A stretch of 64,000 nt of DNA from Flammeovirgaceae bacterium UBA2366 (lineage in GTDB: Bacteria > Bacteroidota > Bacteroidia > Cytophagales > Cyclobacteriaceae): contig DDTK01000005.1 of assembly GCA_002344065.1 (NCBI GenBank), forward strand, positions 116,655 through 180,654, in the 5' to 3' direction. Positions 25,050-33,303 of this stretch are shown here, in pieces; position 1 is the first letter of the stretch; the number at the start of each line of letters is the position of its first letter. Below the pieces are notes generated by a model. The model saw only the letters and a list, made by a program, of their open reading frames with translations, ran no database searches and was not told the origin of the DNA. Position numbers and translations under genes: made by a program.

Positions 25050-26285
25050 GTGAGCACTTACATTCACATTTCAAAAAAAAATAGCCTTTCGGGATCGGTA
25101 ACCAATCTTCCTGCATCAAAAAGTATCAGCAACCGGGTGTTGATTATAAATGCGCTGGGCGGAAATCAATCCGAATTACTTAATCTTTCTGAGGCCAATG
25201 ACACGGTACTGATGAAACAACTGGTGAACAGCACCGATCAGGTGCTGGATGTTGAAGATGCAGGCACAACTATGCGGTTTCTTACGGCTTACCTGGCCAT
25301 CACCAATCAACAAAAAATACTTACCGGAACGGAGCGTATGAAGCTTCGCCCCATTGGCATCCTTGCAGATGCATTGAGAAAACTTGGTGCCCGGATTGAT
25401 TACCTCGAAAAAGACGGCTTTCCACCCCTTGAAATAGTCGGATTTAACGACCAAAAAACCAATCAACTAACTATTCGTGGGGATGTTAGCAGCCAGTACA
25501 TTTCCGCATTGATGATGATTGCACCAGCCCTGCCGATGGGATTGACCTTAATGCTGGAGGGCAAAATTGGCAGTCGGCCATATATTGAAATGACCGCTTC
25601 ATTAATGCGCAAATTCGGTGCTGAAGTACTTGTTGGGGATACGGTTATTGAAATTGCTCACCAACACTATAAATCTTGCCGGTATACGGTTGAAGCAGAC
25701 TGGTCGGCAGCGAGTTATTGGTTTGCGTTCACTGCGCTTGCCATTCAGGCCGAAATCACCTTGCCGAACATAGCCTTACGTTCCCTTCAGGGTGATCGTG
25801 TAATCGTTGACATGATGGAGCAGCTTGGTGTAAAAGCAGAACCACGAGGAAATACACAGTTATTGACTAAGAAAGATCCTCTACCTGAATTTAGTTGGGA
25901 TTTTTCACATTGTCCTGATCTGGCACAAACCGTGGCGGTAGTGTGTGCTGCAAAAGGAATCCAGGGGACATTTACAGGGCTGGAAAGTTTACGTATAAAA
26001 GAAACTGATCGCATTGAAGCACTGCACACGGAGCTTCAAAAAATTGGTGCACAGTTAATTGAAACCGGTTCGGATTGGAAATTAATACCCACACAGAAGT
26101 TACCGGATAAAATCCCAGCTTTCAACACATATCTTGATCACCGCATGGCCATGGCTTTTGCCCCGCTGGCTTGTCTGGCTGATATCTCAGTAGAAAATCC
26201 TTTAGTGGTCAGAAAATCCTACCCGGGATTTTGGAATGATCTTAAAAAGGTGGGGTTTACATTACTTGAGAACGAAGCTTCTTGA
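25050..26285 (+). CDS. aroA: 3-phosphoshikimate 1-carboxyvinyltransferase (EPSP synthase)
   Basis: 411 residues from a GTG start at 25050 (no ATG is available nearby). Motifs: PASKSISNRVLI (22-33), DAGTTMRFL, GDVSSQYISALMM, DWSAASYW, LRIKETDRIEAL and TYLDHRMAMAFAPLA, the complete set of PEP and shikimate-3-phosphate binding elements. A short form (411 versus about 430). It makes EPSP in the shikimate pathway. Its last 29 bases overlap the convergent BtuF-like gene. Separated from aroB by a small reversed gene, so it probably has its own promoter. Confidence 0.95.
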   Translation: MSTYIHISKKNSLSGSVTNLPASKSISNRVLIINALGGNQSELLNLSEANDTVLMKQLVNSTDQVLDVEDAGTTMRFLTAYLAITNQQKILTGTERMKLRPIGILADALRKLGARIDYLEKDGFPPLEIVGFNDQKTNQLTIRGDVSSQYISALMMIAPALPMGLTLMLEGKIGSRPYIEMTASLMRKFGAEVLVGDTVIEIAHQHYKSCRYTVEADWSAASYWFAFTALAIQAEITLPNIALRSLQGDRVIVDMMEQLGVKAEPRGNTQLLTKKDPLPEFSWDFSHCPDLAQTVAVVCAAKGIQGTFTGLESLRIKETDRIEALHTELQKIGAQLIETGSDWKLIPTQKLPDKIPAFNTYLDHRMAMAFAPLACLADISVENPLVVRKSYPGFWNDLKKVGFTLLENEAS

Positions 26286-27045
26286 TATAATCAGCAAACA
26301 AACGTAAACGGCTTCCATACCAGGAGAACATTTCGCCATCAACCAACATAATTTTGCTTGCCGGTAGAATAGTTTTAAGCTCATGAATATGGTCTTCCCT
26401 GAATGGGTAAGGCTCAGATGAAAGAAAAACCAAATCAGGATTCAACGATTGGATTTCTTCTTCTGAAAGTTCCGGGTATCGTGAATGATTGAAAAGACAA
26501 TTCTTCAAACCTGATACGTTAATCATTGAATCAATAAACGTTCCGAGGGCAGCGCCCATCCAGGGCTTTCGCCAGATCAGGTACAAAACATGCAAAGAAG
26601 GTAGCTGTATCATGCCTTCCCATGACTTCCGAATAGCAGATGTTAAGGTCTCTGCTGCAACCTCCCTTTTAGTAATCTTACCTACCTCAAGAATCATGTT
26701 AAAGGCGTCATCGGGTGTGGTAACATTACTCATCCATACAGGATAGTGCTGCCTTAGCTGTTCAATGCCCTCCTGATAATTCTCCTCTTTGTTACCGATA
26801 ATCAAATCCGGATGAAGTCTATGGATGCGATCAAAATGAAAGTTTTTGGTTCCACCAACAACTGCTTTATCCCTTCGCCAGTGCCCCGGATGAATACAGA
26901 ACTTAGTGATACCCATCACTTCGTTGTCCAAACCAAGATCTGCCAACAATTCTGTTTGAGATGGAACCAGGGAAATAATTCTTTTGGGCGGATCGGAAAT
27001 TTTGACCGGGCTTCCCATCTGATCAATAAAGGTTTTTATGCCCAT
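26257..27045 (-). CDS. BtuF-like helical-backbone substrate-binding protein (no signal peptide)
   Basis: 262 residues from ATG 27045. The periplasmic binding protein TroA/BtuF fold is shown by PPKRIISLVPSQTELL, GITKFCIHP, LHPDLIIGNKEEN and LSEEEIQSLNPDLVFLSSEP. It begins directly at the fold (GIKTFIDQMG) with no signal peptide or lipobox, so it is either cytoplasmic or exported unusually. In this subgroup a non-transport role cannot be excluded. The FecCD permease/ATPase at 54.5-56.5 kb is far away. A perfect promoter ends six bases before this start, suggesting a leaderless mRNA. Its 3' end overlaps aroA by 29 bases. Confidence 0.8.
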   Translation of the reverse strand: MGIKTFIDQMGSPVKISDPPKRIISLVPSQTELLADLGLDNEVMGITKFCIHPGHWRRDKAVVGGTKNFHFDRIHRLHPDLIIGNKEENYQEGIEQLRQHYPVWMSNVTTPDDAFNMILEVGKITKREVAAETLTSAIRKSWEGMIQLPSLHVLYLIWRKPWMGAALGTFIDSMINVSGLKNCLFNHSRYPELSEEEIQSLNPDLVFLSSEPYPFREDHIHELKTILPASKIMLVDGEMFSWYGSRLRLFADYIKKLRSQVM

Positions 27046-27050
27046 AGGCA

Positions 27051-27081
27051 CAAAAGTAAAAGAGCACCCTTTGTAAACAAA
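27051..27081 (-). promoter_or_regulatory. Perfect Bacteroidota promoter for the BtuF-like gene
   Basis: Read leftward: TTTG (27081-27078), 19 nt, TACTTTTG (27058-27051), an exact match to both elements. With transcription starting six to seven bases further on, the first base is at or next to the A of ATG 27045. It overlaps a small hairpin with arms at 27059-27066 and 27085-27092. Confidence 0.75.
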
Positions 27082-27101
27082 AGATGCTCTTTGATGAAAA
27101 A

Positions 27102-27155
27102 CGCACAGAGTACACGAAGAAAGACCCTCTCAATAAAACTCCGTGCCCCTGCGCG
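27102..27155. repeat. Palindromic repeat family 2, copy B
   Basis: Imperfect arms CGCACAGAGTACACGAAG (27102-27119) and CTCCGTGCCCCTGCGCG (27139-27155). It shares the ordered core words ACACGAAG and AACTCCGTG with the element at 2671-2738. It sits in the gap between the divergent-side promoter of the BtuF-like gene and the yfiR-like terminator. Non-coding. Confidence 0.5.
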
Positions 27156-27202
27156 TTATGTGTAGTTAAAACGTTGGCTAAGTAAACTTAGTTCGTTAAA
27201 AC

Positions 27203-27231
27203 TTACCTCCCCGTGGGTCGTGGGGAAGTAA
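27203..27231 (-). terminator. Terminator hairpin downstream of the YfiR-like gene
   Basis: Ten-base arms (27203-27212 and 27222-27231, TTACCTCCCC against GGGGAAGTAA, one non-Watson-Crick position) with a nine-base loop, starting 13 bases beyond the leftward stop. The tail is GTTTTAA, so the U tract is weak. Confidence 0.55.
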
Positions 27232-27243
27232 TATCATTTTCGA

Positions 27244-27753
27244 TTAGATTAAGATAGACATGGAGCTCAGCTGATTGGATACCTTAAGGTTCGAATTGCT
27301 GAAAGTAGATTGATTAAGCTCCCACTTCAGTTTGCCGTCAATAACTTTAAAGTTAATGCAGCTACCTTTCTGACCAAGACCGTTACCATCGGTTACTGTT
27401 AATACAGGCTTGCCACCTACAGTATTCTTAACTGTTTCAAATTCCTTACTCTTGTTCTTTCCGATGTACACTACCTGACAATCACCGGTATCAGCACCAG
27501 AAGCAAGTTTTTTAATAACATACTTTTTGCTGCCTTTAGGCTTGCCATCATACCAGGTCTTTAATGTATTGAATACATCATCTTCACCAATAACACCTAC
27601 AACGAACTCCCCACCTGATCCATCATCGGGCCATTGCACATACTTAATAAAGTTAAAAAGCATGGCAGCATGGATTTCATGATTAGGTCTTTCTTGTGCA
27701 AAAGAAGAAACGCTGAATGCAATTGCGATTAGAACTAAGCTTACTTTTTTCAT
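27244..27753 (-). CDS. YfiR/DUF4154 family exported protein
   Basis: 169 residues from ATG 27753, which starts a clean signal peptide (MKKVSLVLIAIAFSVSSFAQ). An upstream TTG would add 15 residues in front of it and is rejected. The mature part has HAAMLFNFIKYVQWP, the conserved DUF4154 opening, then VVGVIGEDDVFNTL and a CQVVYIG strand, with SCINFKVIDGKLKWELN towards the end. YfiR itself is a periplasmic repressor of a diguanylate cyclase. In Bacteroidota the partner is unknown. Monocistronic, with its own -7 box and a hairpin behind it. Confidence 0.85.
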   Translation of the reverse strand: MKKVSLVLIAIAFSVSSFAQERPNHEIHAAMLFNFIKYVQWPDDGSGGEFVVGVIGEDDVFNTLKTWYDGKPKGSKKYVIKKLASGADTGDCQVVYIGKNKSKEFETVKNTVGGKPVLTVTDGNGLGQKGSCINFKVIDGKLKWELNQSTFSNSNLKVSNQLSSMSILI

Positions 27754-27808
27754 AACTAGAGAGGTTAATATTTGTTTAATGTTTTGTTTTTTCGTCAACC
27801 TTACGATA

Positions 27809-27816
27809 CAAAAGTA
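27809..27816 (-). promoter_or_regulatory. -7 promoter box of the YfiR-like gene
   Basis: TACTTTTG on the minus strand, an exact TAnnTTTG, about 56 bases before ATG 27753. No TTTG at standard distance was found. Confidence 0.5.
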
Positions 27817-27911
27817 GCCTACCCTTCAAAATCAGTAATTTCTAAGCCTTTACTTATCTTTCTGATGTAAGGTTTTTACCTACTTTTAAAAACAACCACG
27901 TTAAACAAAAG

Positions 27912-27939
27912 TGGTGCAGAAGTGCGAGGATCTGCACCA
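27912..27939 (-). terminator. Hairpin terminator behind the M42 peptidase gene
   Basis: Perfect nine-base arms TGGTGCAGA (27912-27920) and TCTGCACCA (27931-27939) with a ten-base loop. Read leftward the stem is followed by CTTTTGTTT. It lies about 125 bases past the peptidase stop and before the next promoter. Confidence 0.55.
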
Positions 27940-28063
27940 AAAGCCTCTAATTTCGATAATAACAAAGAAATCATTGGATATTGGGCTGATTTCTGTCCAA
28001 AAATGAGACTTTCAAATCTATAACTGGAATCCTGAAATCTGCCTAAAATGTTAAAATCAAGCC

Positions 28064-29134
28064 CTATTTTATATATCGGAAGTCGTGGCCAGGTTTTGCC
28101 TGTAGCAATACTTCATAAATAAGCTTGATCACATTCTCCACATCATCCTTATGAACAGTTTCAACGGTGGTGTGCATGTATTTCAGCGGAAGAGAAATGA
28201 GCGCTGAAGCAACACCCTCAGCCGAATAGGCAAAGGAATCCGTGTCTGTGCCTGTTGAACGACTTACCGCCTGACGTTGGAACGGTATTTTTCTCTTTTC
28301 AGCCGTTTGGATGATCATTTTAAGAACATTGTTCTGTACCGCGGGACCGTAACATAAAACTGGTCCGGTTCCGCATTTAATATGTCCAGTATCTTTCTTG
28401 CTATACATGGGTGAGCAGGTATCGTGGGTTACATCGGTACAAATAGCCAGATCAGGCTTTAGCCTGCGCGAAATCATTTCAGCGCCCCGCAACCCAATTT
28501 CTTCCTGCACCGAGTTCACAATGTAAAGGCAGAAAGGAAGTTTTTTCTTGTTCTCTTTTAATCTTCTGGCCACCTCAGCAATCATAAATCCACCCATACG
28601 ATTATCCAGCGCACGGCCCACCAGATAATTCTTGTTCATCTCTATCAGCTCATCCTCAAATGTGATCACACAACCCACATGAACGCCACGCGCTTCCACT
28701 TCCTTCTTCGATTCACAGCCTATATCAATAAATATATTTTTCAATGAAGGTGGTTCTTCCTTTGCGGCATCACGAACGTGAATGGCGGGCCAGCCAAAAA
28801 CACCTTTTACAATGCCTCTATCGGTATGAATATTAACACGCATAGAAGGTGCAATCTGGTGGTCCGATCCACCATTACGCTTGACATAGATGTAACCGTC
28901 ATCCGTGATGTAGCCTACAAACCACGATATCTCATCAGCATGGGCTTCAATAACAACTTTATACGATGCTTTAGGGTTAACCACACCCACCACCGTGCCG
29001 TACACATCAACCATATAGTCATCAATGTAGGGCTTCAGGTAGTTCAGCCAAATTTGCTGCCCGGAATGTTCAAAGCCTGTAGGTGATGCGTTGTTGAGGT
29101 ATTCAAAGAGAAAGGATTTACTTTTTTTGTCCAT
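28064..29134 (-). CDS. M42 family metallopeptidase
   Basis: 356 residues from ATG 29134. Dinuclear-metal aminopeptidase motifs: EAHADEISWFVGYI (first metal His/Asp region), GRALDNRMGG, VNSVQEEIGLRGAE (catalytic and metal Glu) and TDVTHDTCS, plus the C-terminal HTTVETVHKDDVENV. The family (glutamyl aminopeptidase/tetrahedral aminopeptidases) removes N-terminal residues from peptides, usually as a dodecamer in the cytoplasm. It follows the carboxylase gene by 36 bases on the same strand, so shared transcription is likely. Confidence 0.92.
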   Translation of the reverse strand: MDKKSKSFLFEYLNNASPTGFEHSGQQIWLNYLKPYIDDYMVDVYGTVVGVVNPKASYKVVIEAHADEISWFVGYITDDGYIYVKRNGGSDHQIAPSMRVNIHTDRGIVKGVFGWPAIHVRDAAKEEPPSLKNIFIDIGCESKKEVEARGVHVGCVITFEDELIEMNKNYLVGRALDNRMGGFMIAEVARRLKENKKKLPFCLYIVNSVQEEIGLRGAEMISRRLKPDLAICTDVTHDTCSPMYSKKDTGHIKCGTGPVLCYGPAVQNNVLKMIIQTAEKRKIPFQRQAVSRSTGTDTDSFAYSAEGVASALISLPLKYMHTTVETVHKDDVENVIKLIYEVLLQAKPGHDFRYIK

Positions 29135-29170
29135 AGTGATATTGATTAATCGATTTTTTGATCAACTTAA

Positions 29171-30742
29171 TTATAACGGAATGTTACCGTGTTTTTTCTT
29201 TGGCAAGGTAGCTACCTTATTTTCCAACATCTGAAATGCCCGGATTAATTTCTCACGTGTTTGATCCGGGTAAATAACTTCATCAATATATCCACGGTGT
29301 GCAGCCCGATATGGATTGGCAAATTTGCGGGTATATTCATCTACTTTTTCATTTAGCTTAGCTTGCGGATCGGCTGCCTCTGAAATGTCCTTTTTGAAAA
29401 TTATCTCGGCTGCACCTTTTGCCCCCATCACCGCAATCTCTGCCGTTGGCCACGCATAGTTCATATCGGCTCCAATGTGCTTTGAATTCATTACATCATA
29501 AGCACCACCATAAGCCTTTCGCGTGATTACCGTTACCCGTGGCACGGTAGCTTCTGAAAAAGCATACAACAATTTAGCCCCATTGGTAATGATGGCGTTC
29601 CACTCCTGATCGGTGCCCGGTAAAAATCCCGGAACATCTTCCAGCACCAACAACGGAATATTAAAACTATCGCAAAAGCGTACAAAGCGCGCACCTTTTA
29701 CACTGGCATCAATGTCCAACACGCCTGCCAATGAAGCCGGTTGGTTTCCGACAACACCAACACTACGACCGGCAAGTCTCGCAAAACCAACAACTATATT
29801 TTCTGCAAAGTTTTTATGCACTTCAAAGAATGATCCTTCGTCCACAATACCATCAATCACCTCGCGCATATCGTAGGGCTGGTTTGGATTGGATGGAATG
29901 ATCTCATTTAATTTCGGACGGCTTTCGTCACCGGCCGCATAGGGCAACCGCGGAACTTCATCTTCGCAGTTTTGTGGTACGTAACTCAGTAGTTTTTTAA
30001 TATATTGTATGCATTCCAATTCATTTGCACAAGCAAAATGGGTAACCCCGCTTTTGGTACTGTGCGTAATGGCACCGCCTAACTCTTCGGATGTTACATC
30101 TTCATGGGTTACCGTCTTTACCACATTGGGGCCGGTAACAAACATGAAGGAGGTATTTTCTACCATCAAAATAAAATCGGTAATGGCAGGAGAGTAAACC
30201 GCTCCACCGGCACAAGGGCCCATGATAGCAGATATTTGTGGTATCACGCCAGAAGCCAACGTATTCCGGTAAAAAATATCTGCATAACCCCCTAGTGAAA
30301 CCACACCTTCCTGTATTCGTGCACCACCGGAGTCATTTAACCCGATAATGGGTGCACCATTTTTCATGGCCAGCTCCATCAGCTTTACAATTTTCTCCGC
30401 ATGGGTCTCCGACAAGGATCCGCCAAACACAGTAAAGTCCTGCGAAAAAACATATACCAACCTGCCGTTAACTGTACCAAACCCTGTTACCACTCCATCA
30501 CCTAAATAGTACTCCTTATCCAGTCCAAAATCCTTGCACCGGTGCATTACAAATTTTCCGAGTTCCTCAAACGAACCTTCATCCAACAATAGCTGGATTC
30601 TTTCCCTGGCGGTTAGTTTTCCTTTTTTATGTTGCTGATCAATTCGTTTTTCTCCTCCACCTAAAAGGGATTCTTTACTCTTTCTTTCTAACTCATCAAA
30701 CTTTTGCTGGAGGATGGAATCGGTAAGTTCTCGCTTTGCCAT
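29171..30742 (-). CDS. Acyl-CoA carboxylase beta subunit (propionyl-CoA type)
   Basis: 523 residues from ATG 30742. Carboxyltransferase signature blocks: GKLTARERIQLLLDEGSFEE, DFTVFGGSLSE, NDSGGARIQEGV, MGPCAGGAVYSPA, and later LVLEDVPGFLPGTDQE with RKAYGGAYDVM. The GGSLSE and VPGFLPG versions match propionyl-CoA carboxylase or methylmalonyl-CoA decarboxylase alpha-type subunits, unlike the methylcrotonyl-type paralogue at 12750-14384. No biotin carboxylase or carrier subunit is adjacent, so whether it carboxylates or decarboxylates cannot be told. Confidence 0.92.
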   Translation of the reverse strand: MAKRELTDSILQQKFDELERKSKESLLGGGEKRIDQQHKKGKLTARERIQLLLDEGSFEELGKFVMHRCKDFGLDKEYYLGDGVVTGFGTVNGRLVYVFSQDFTVFGGSLSETHAEKIVKLMELAMKNGAPIIGLNDSGGARIQEGVVSLGGYADIFYRNTLASGVIPQISAIMGPCAGGAVYSPAITDFILMVENTSFMFVTGPNVVKTVTHEDVTSEELGGAITHSTKSGVTHFACANELECIQYIKKLLSYVPQNCEDEVPRLPYAAGDESRPKLNEIIPSNPNQPYDMREVIDGIVDEGSFFEVHKNFAENIVVGFARLAGRSVGVVGNQPASLAGVLDIDASVKGARFVRFCDSFNIPLLVLEDVPGFLPGTDQEWNAIITNGAKLLYAFSEATVPRVTVITRKAYGGAYDVMNSKHIGADMNYAWPTAEIAVMGAKGAAEIIFKKDISEAADPQAKLNEKVDEYTRKFANPYRAAHRGYIDEVIYPDQTREKLIRAFQMLENKVATLPKKKHGNIPL

Positions 30743-30801
30743 GACCTGAATTTAGGTTCGAAATATAGTTAAAGGAAGTATTAAATTGACCCAAATTCAT
30801 C

Positions 30802-31734
30802 ATGAACAACCGGCTGGCCATTATTGATTTAGGGACGAACACCTTTCACCTGTTGATTGCCGAAAAACTGGGTGATTCGTTTCATATTGCCCACCGCGAC
30901 CGGCAGGCAGTAAAGATTGGCAAGGGGGGCATAAACAATAATATAATCCCCTCAGATGGGCTGGATCGGGCCATAAAGACCCTCAACTTTTTTAAAAAGA
31001 AAATAGACTCCCTTCAAATAACCAAAGTGTTCGCCTTTGGAACCAGTGCCTTGCGAAATGCAACCAATAAAGAAGAAGTACTGGAAAAGCTAAAGGTGGA
31101 AACAGGTATTGCTGTGACCCTGATTTCAGGAGACCAGGAAGCAGAATTCATTTATCACGGTGTTTGTTCTGCCGTTAACCTTGGGAATACAAAATCATTA
31201 ATTATAGATATCGGGGGAGGGAGCGTTGAGTTCATTATAGGCGATGCAAAACAGATTTTCTGGAAGAAAAGCATTGAGATCGGGGCACAACGACTGCTGG
31301 AATTGTTTCATAAAAGCGATCCGATAGCCCCGGCTGAAATCTCAAAACTTAATGAGCACTTTCAGAAAACATTATCACCCCTATTTGAAGCATTAACCAT
31401 TTATAAACCTGAAACAATGGTTGGTTCCTCCGGCACATTTGATACACTAAGTGATATTTATTGTCTGCAGCATTCCATCTTTAAAAATGATGATGACCGT
31501 GAAACTCCTTTATCATTGGAAGGTTTTGAAAAAATATTTTCTGAACTAATTCAAAAAAATCGCATAGAAAGGCTGGCCATACCGGGCATGATTGAAATGC
31601 GTGTAGATATGATTGTGGTTGCCTGCTGCCTGATCCGCTATATTTTAGATCACCATCCCCTCACAAACATACGTGTATCAAGCTACTCACTGAAAGAAGG
31701 AGCCCTTGCACACGTGAGTAAATCCTTTAGCTGA
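30802..31734 (+). CDS. Ppx/GppA phosphatase family protein
   Basis: 310 residues from ATG 30802. ASKHA-fold motifs: IDLGTNTFHLLIAE (8-21), GTSALRNATN, ISGDQEAEFIYHGV, IDIGGGSVEFI and VGSSGTFDTLSD. This is the short form with only the phosphatase core, lacking the C-terminal HD-like domains of E. coli Ppx. It hydrolyses polyphosphate ends and/or pppGpp. The sequence does not decide. Divergent from the carboxylase gene across 59 bases. Its last eight bases overlap the convergent sugar transporter gene. Confidence 0.9.
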   Translation: MNNRLAIIDLGTNTFHLLIAEKLGDSFHIAHRDRQAVKIGKGGINNNIIPSDGLDRAIKTLNFFKKKIDSLQITKVFAFGTSALRNATNKEEVLEKLKVETGIAVTLISGDQEAEFIYHGVCSAVNLGNTKSLIIDIGGGSVEFIIGDAKQIFWKKSIEIGAQRLLELFHKSDPIAPAEISKLNEHFQKTLSPLFEALTIYKPETMVGSSGTFDTLSDIYCLQHSIFKNDDDRETPLSLEGFEKIFSELIQKNRIERLAIPGMIEMRVDMIVVACCLIRYILDHHPLTNIRVSSYSLKEGALAHVSKSFS

Positions 31735-33076
31735 TTCCAAGCTTCTTTTGAATATCCTCCAGCGACACACCTTTTGTTTCCGGAAATTTTATCAATGCCC
31801 AAAGTAGCTGCAACACCATCATGCCCGCAAAAAAAGCGAAGATAATCCATGGGTCGTTTCGCAATAACCCCTTCGATTGATCCAAAAATACCGGGGTGAT
31901 TAAGGTAATTATTGCGGCAAAAACCCAGTGCACACTGCATCCAAACGATTGACCATAAGCCCGTATGGCATTCGGAAAAATCTCAGAAATAAATACCCAG
32001 ATAACAGAGCCCTGGCCCATGGCATGTGACGCTATAAAAACAAGTAAGAAGGTCATCATTAACCCGGGGCTTGCACCGATATAAAAAGAATAGGAAACGA
32101 CCGAAAGGCTGATGATGTAACCCAGTGATCCAATAATAAGCAAATTCTTTCTTCCAGTCCGGTCGATCAGATAAAGCCCAACAAAGGTGAAAATAAGATT
32201 TATACCACCAATAGCTATTGAATTGAACAGCGAATCTTTAGCGGCAAGGCCGGCACGCTCAAGAATTTCCGGGGCGTAGTATAGAATAAAATTAATTCCG
32301 GAGAGCTGATTGAAAAAGGCTATGAAAAAGGCCAGCAGAATAAGCTTACTGTACTTGCGGCTAAAGAAAGGTTCATGGTGATGAGCACTCTCTACACGCT
32401 CATTCGCTGCTTTAATGGTCTTAACATCTTCAGCGGGATTAACCGACCCCAGAGCTGCCAAAACTTTCTTGGCTATTTCCGAGTCGTTCTTTTTGGTAAT
32501 CAACCAGCGCGGACTTTCAGGAACACGCATAACCATTACTGTGTATAAAATTGCAGGTAAGGCTTCCACACCCAGCATCCAGCGCCAATCGTTGATGCCA
32601 CCAAATCCCTGTAAAAGGTAGTTGGAGATAAAGGCTATCAATATTCCGAACACAATATTGAACTGGTACATGGCCACCAGGCGACCGCGCATCCCTGAAG
32701 TAGAAATTTCTGCTATATACGTTGGAGCCGCAATAGAGGAAACTCCAACGCCAACACCTCCGATAAATCGAAAGAAAGAAAACGTATAGGGATCGGGAGC
32801 CAATGCCGAACCAACGGCTGAGGCTGTGTACAATAACCCAATCCAAAACAACACTTTCTTCCGGCCATATTTCTCCGTTGGTGCCCCGCCAAACAAGGCA
32901 CCAATTACAGTACCCCACAGCGCCATCGACATAATGAAAAAACCGTGAAACCAAGGTGATGTATTCCACAAATTCCTGATGGGAAGGTTGGCTCCGGATA
33001 TTACGACCGTATCAAATCCAAAAAGGAAACCGGCCATAGCGGCTACCAGGGCGATAAAAAATATATTATTCTTCAT
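31727..33076 (-). CDS. Sugar porter family MFS transporter
   Basis: 449 residues from ATG 33076, with twelve hydrophobic helices expected. Sugar porter signatures: GFLFGFDTVVISGA in helix 1, EKYGRKKVLFW in loop 2-3, PESPRWLI in the central loop, QLSGINFILYYAPEI in helix 7, DRTGRKNLL, and PETKGVSLEDIQ at the C-terminus. A proton-coupled (or facilitated) hexose/pentose uptake role in the inner membrane is inferred. It resembles XylE/AraE-type transporters. No adjacent sugar kinase or isomerase indicates the substrate. Confidence 0.92.
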   Translation of the reverse strand: MKNNIFFIALVAAMAGFLFGFDTVVISGANLPIRNLWNTSPWFHGFFIMSMALWGTVIGALFGGAPTEKYGRKKVLFWIGLLYTASAVGSALAPDPYTFSFFRFIGGVGVGVSSIAAPTYIAEISTSGMRGRLVAMYQFNIVFGILIAFISNYLLQGFGGINDWRWMLGVEALPAILYTVMVMRVPESPRWLITKKNDSEIAKKVLAALGSVNPAEDVKTIKAANERVESAHHHEPFFSRKYSKLILLAFFIAFFNQLSGINFILYYAPEILERAGLAAKDSLFNSIAIGGINLIFTFVGLYLIDRTGRKNLLIIGSLGYIISLSVVSYSFYIGASPGLMMTFLLVFIASHAMGQGSVIWVFISEIFPNAIRAYGQSFGCSVHWVFAAIITLITPVFLDQSKGLLRNDPWIIFAFFAGMMVLQLLWALIKFPETKGVSLEDIQKKLGIS

Positions 33077-33196
33077 TTTTGATGGCCGTACTTTTAACAG
33101 GATGCCGTCTCATTCTCGAAGATAATTGTTTTAGTTATCAAAAAGTCTAGTCGTATTCTTTTAGGGTAGATTTGTTTACGACCATCGCTTTGTGAC

Positions 33197-33272
33197 AAAG
33201 CAATCCCATGCTACAGTGTGAGAACCAAACACTTAGATTGGGATTGCTTCGGTCGTACCTCCCTCGCAATGA
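33197..33272 (+). repeat. Dispersed REP-like repeat, copy B
   Basis: AAGCAATCCCA (33198-33208) and TGGGATTGCTT (33239-33249) are perfect 11-bp inverted arms. The right arm runs into GGTCGTACCTCCCTCGCAAT, the family-1 module also seen at 654, 11782 and 63960. It lies in the 227-bp spacer between the sugar porter gene and the end of the DUF4139 gene, with no ORF around it. Confidence 0.7.
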
Positions 33273-33303
33273 AGAACTTTTTGGATTTGAAGCTGCCCTG
33301 AAT

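Larger units (their letters stand above)
27754..28063. other. 310-bp gene-free region: promoter and terminator only
   Basis: Between the yfiR-like start and the M42 peptidase stop (both leftward). It contains the -7 box at 27809-27816 and the hairpin at 27912-27939, described separately. I see no ORF, repeat copy or RNA gene in the rest. Confidence 0.6.

Noticed and set aside
27177..27190. CTAAGTAAACTTAG perfect 14-bp palindrome as an operator
   Set aside because: AT-rich, isolated and located downstream of one gene and upstream of none in the right orientation; could be chance.
32517..32969. 150-residue minus-strand frame inside the sugar porter gene
   Set aside because: Same-strand out-of-frame shadow of a complete, conserved transporter.
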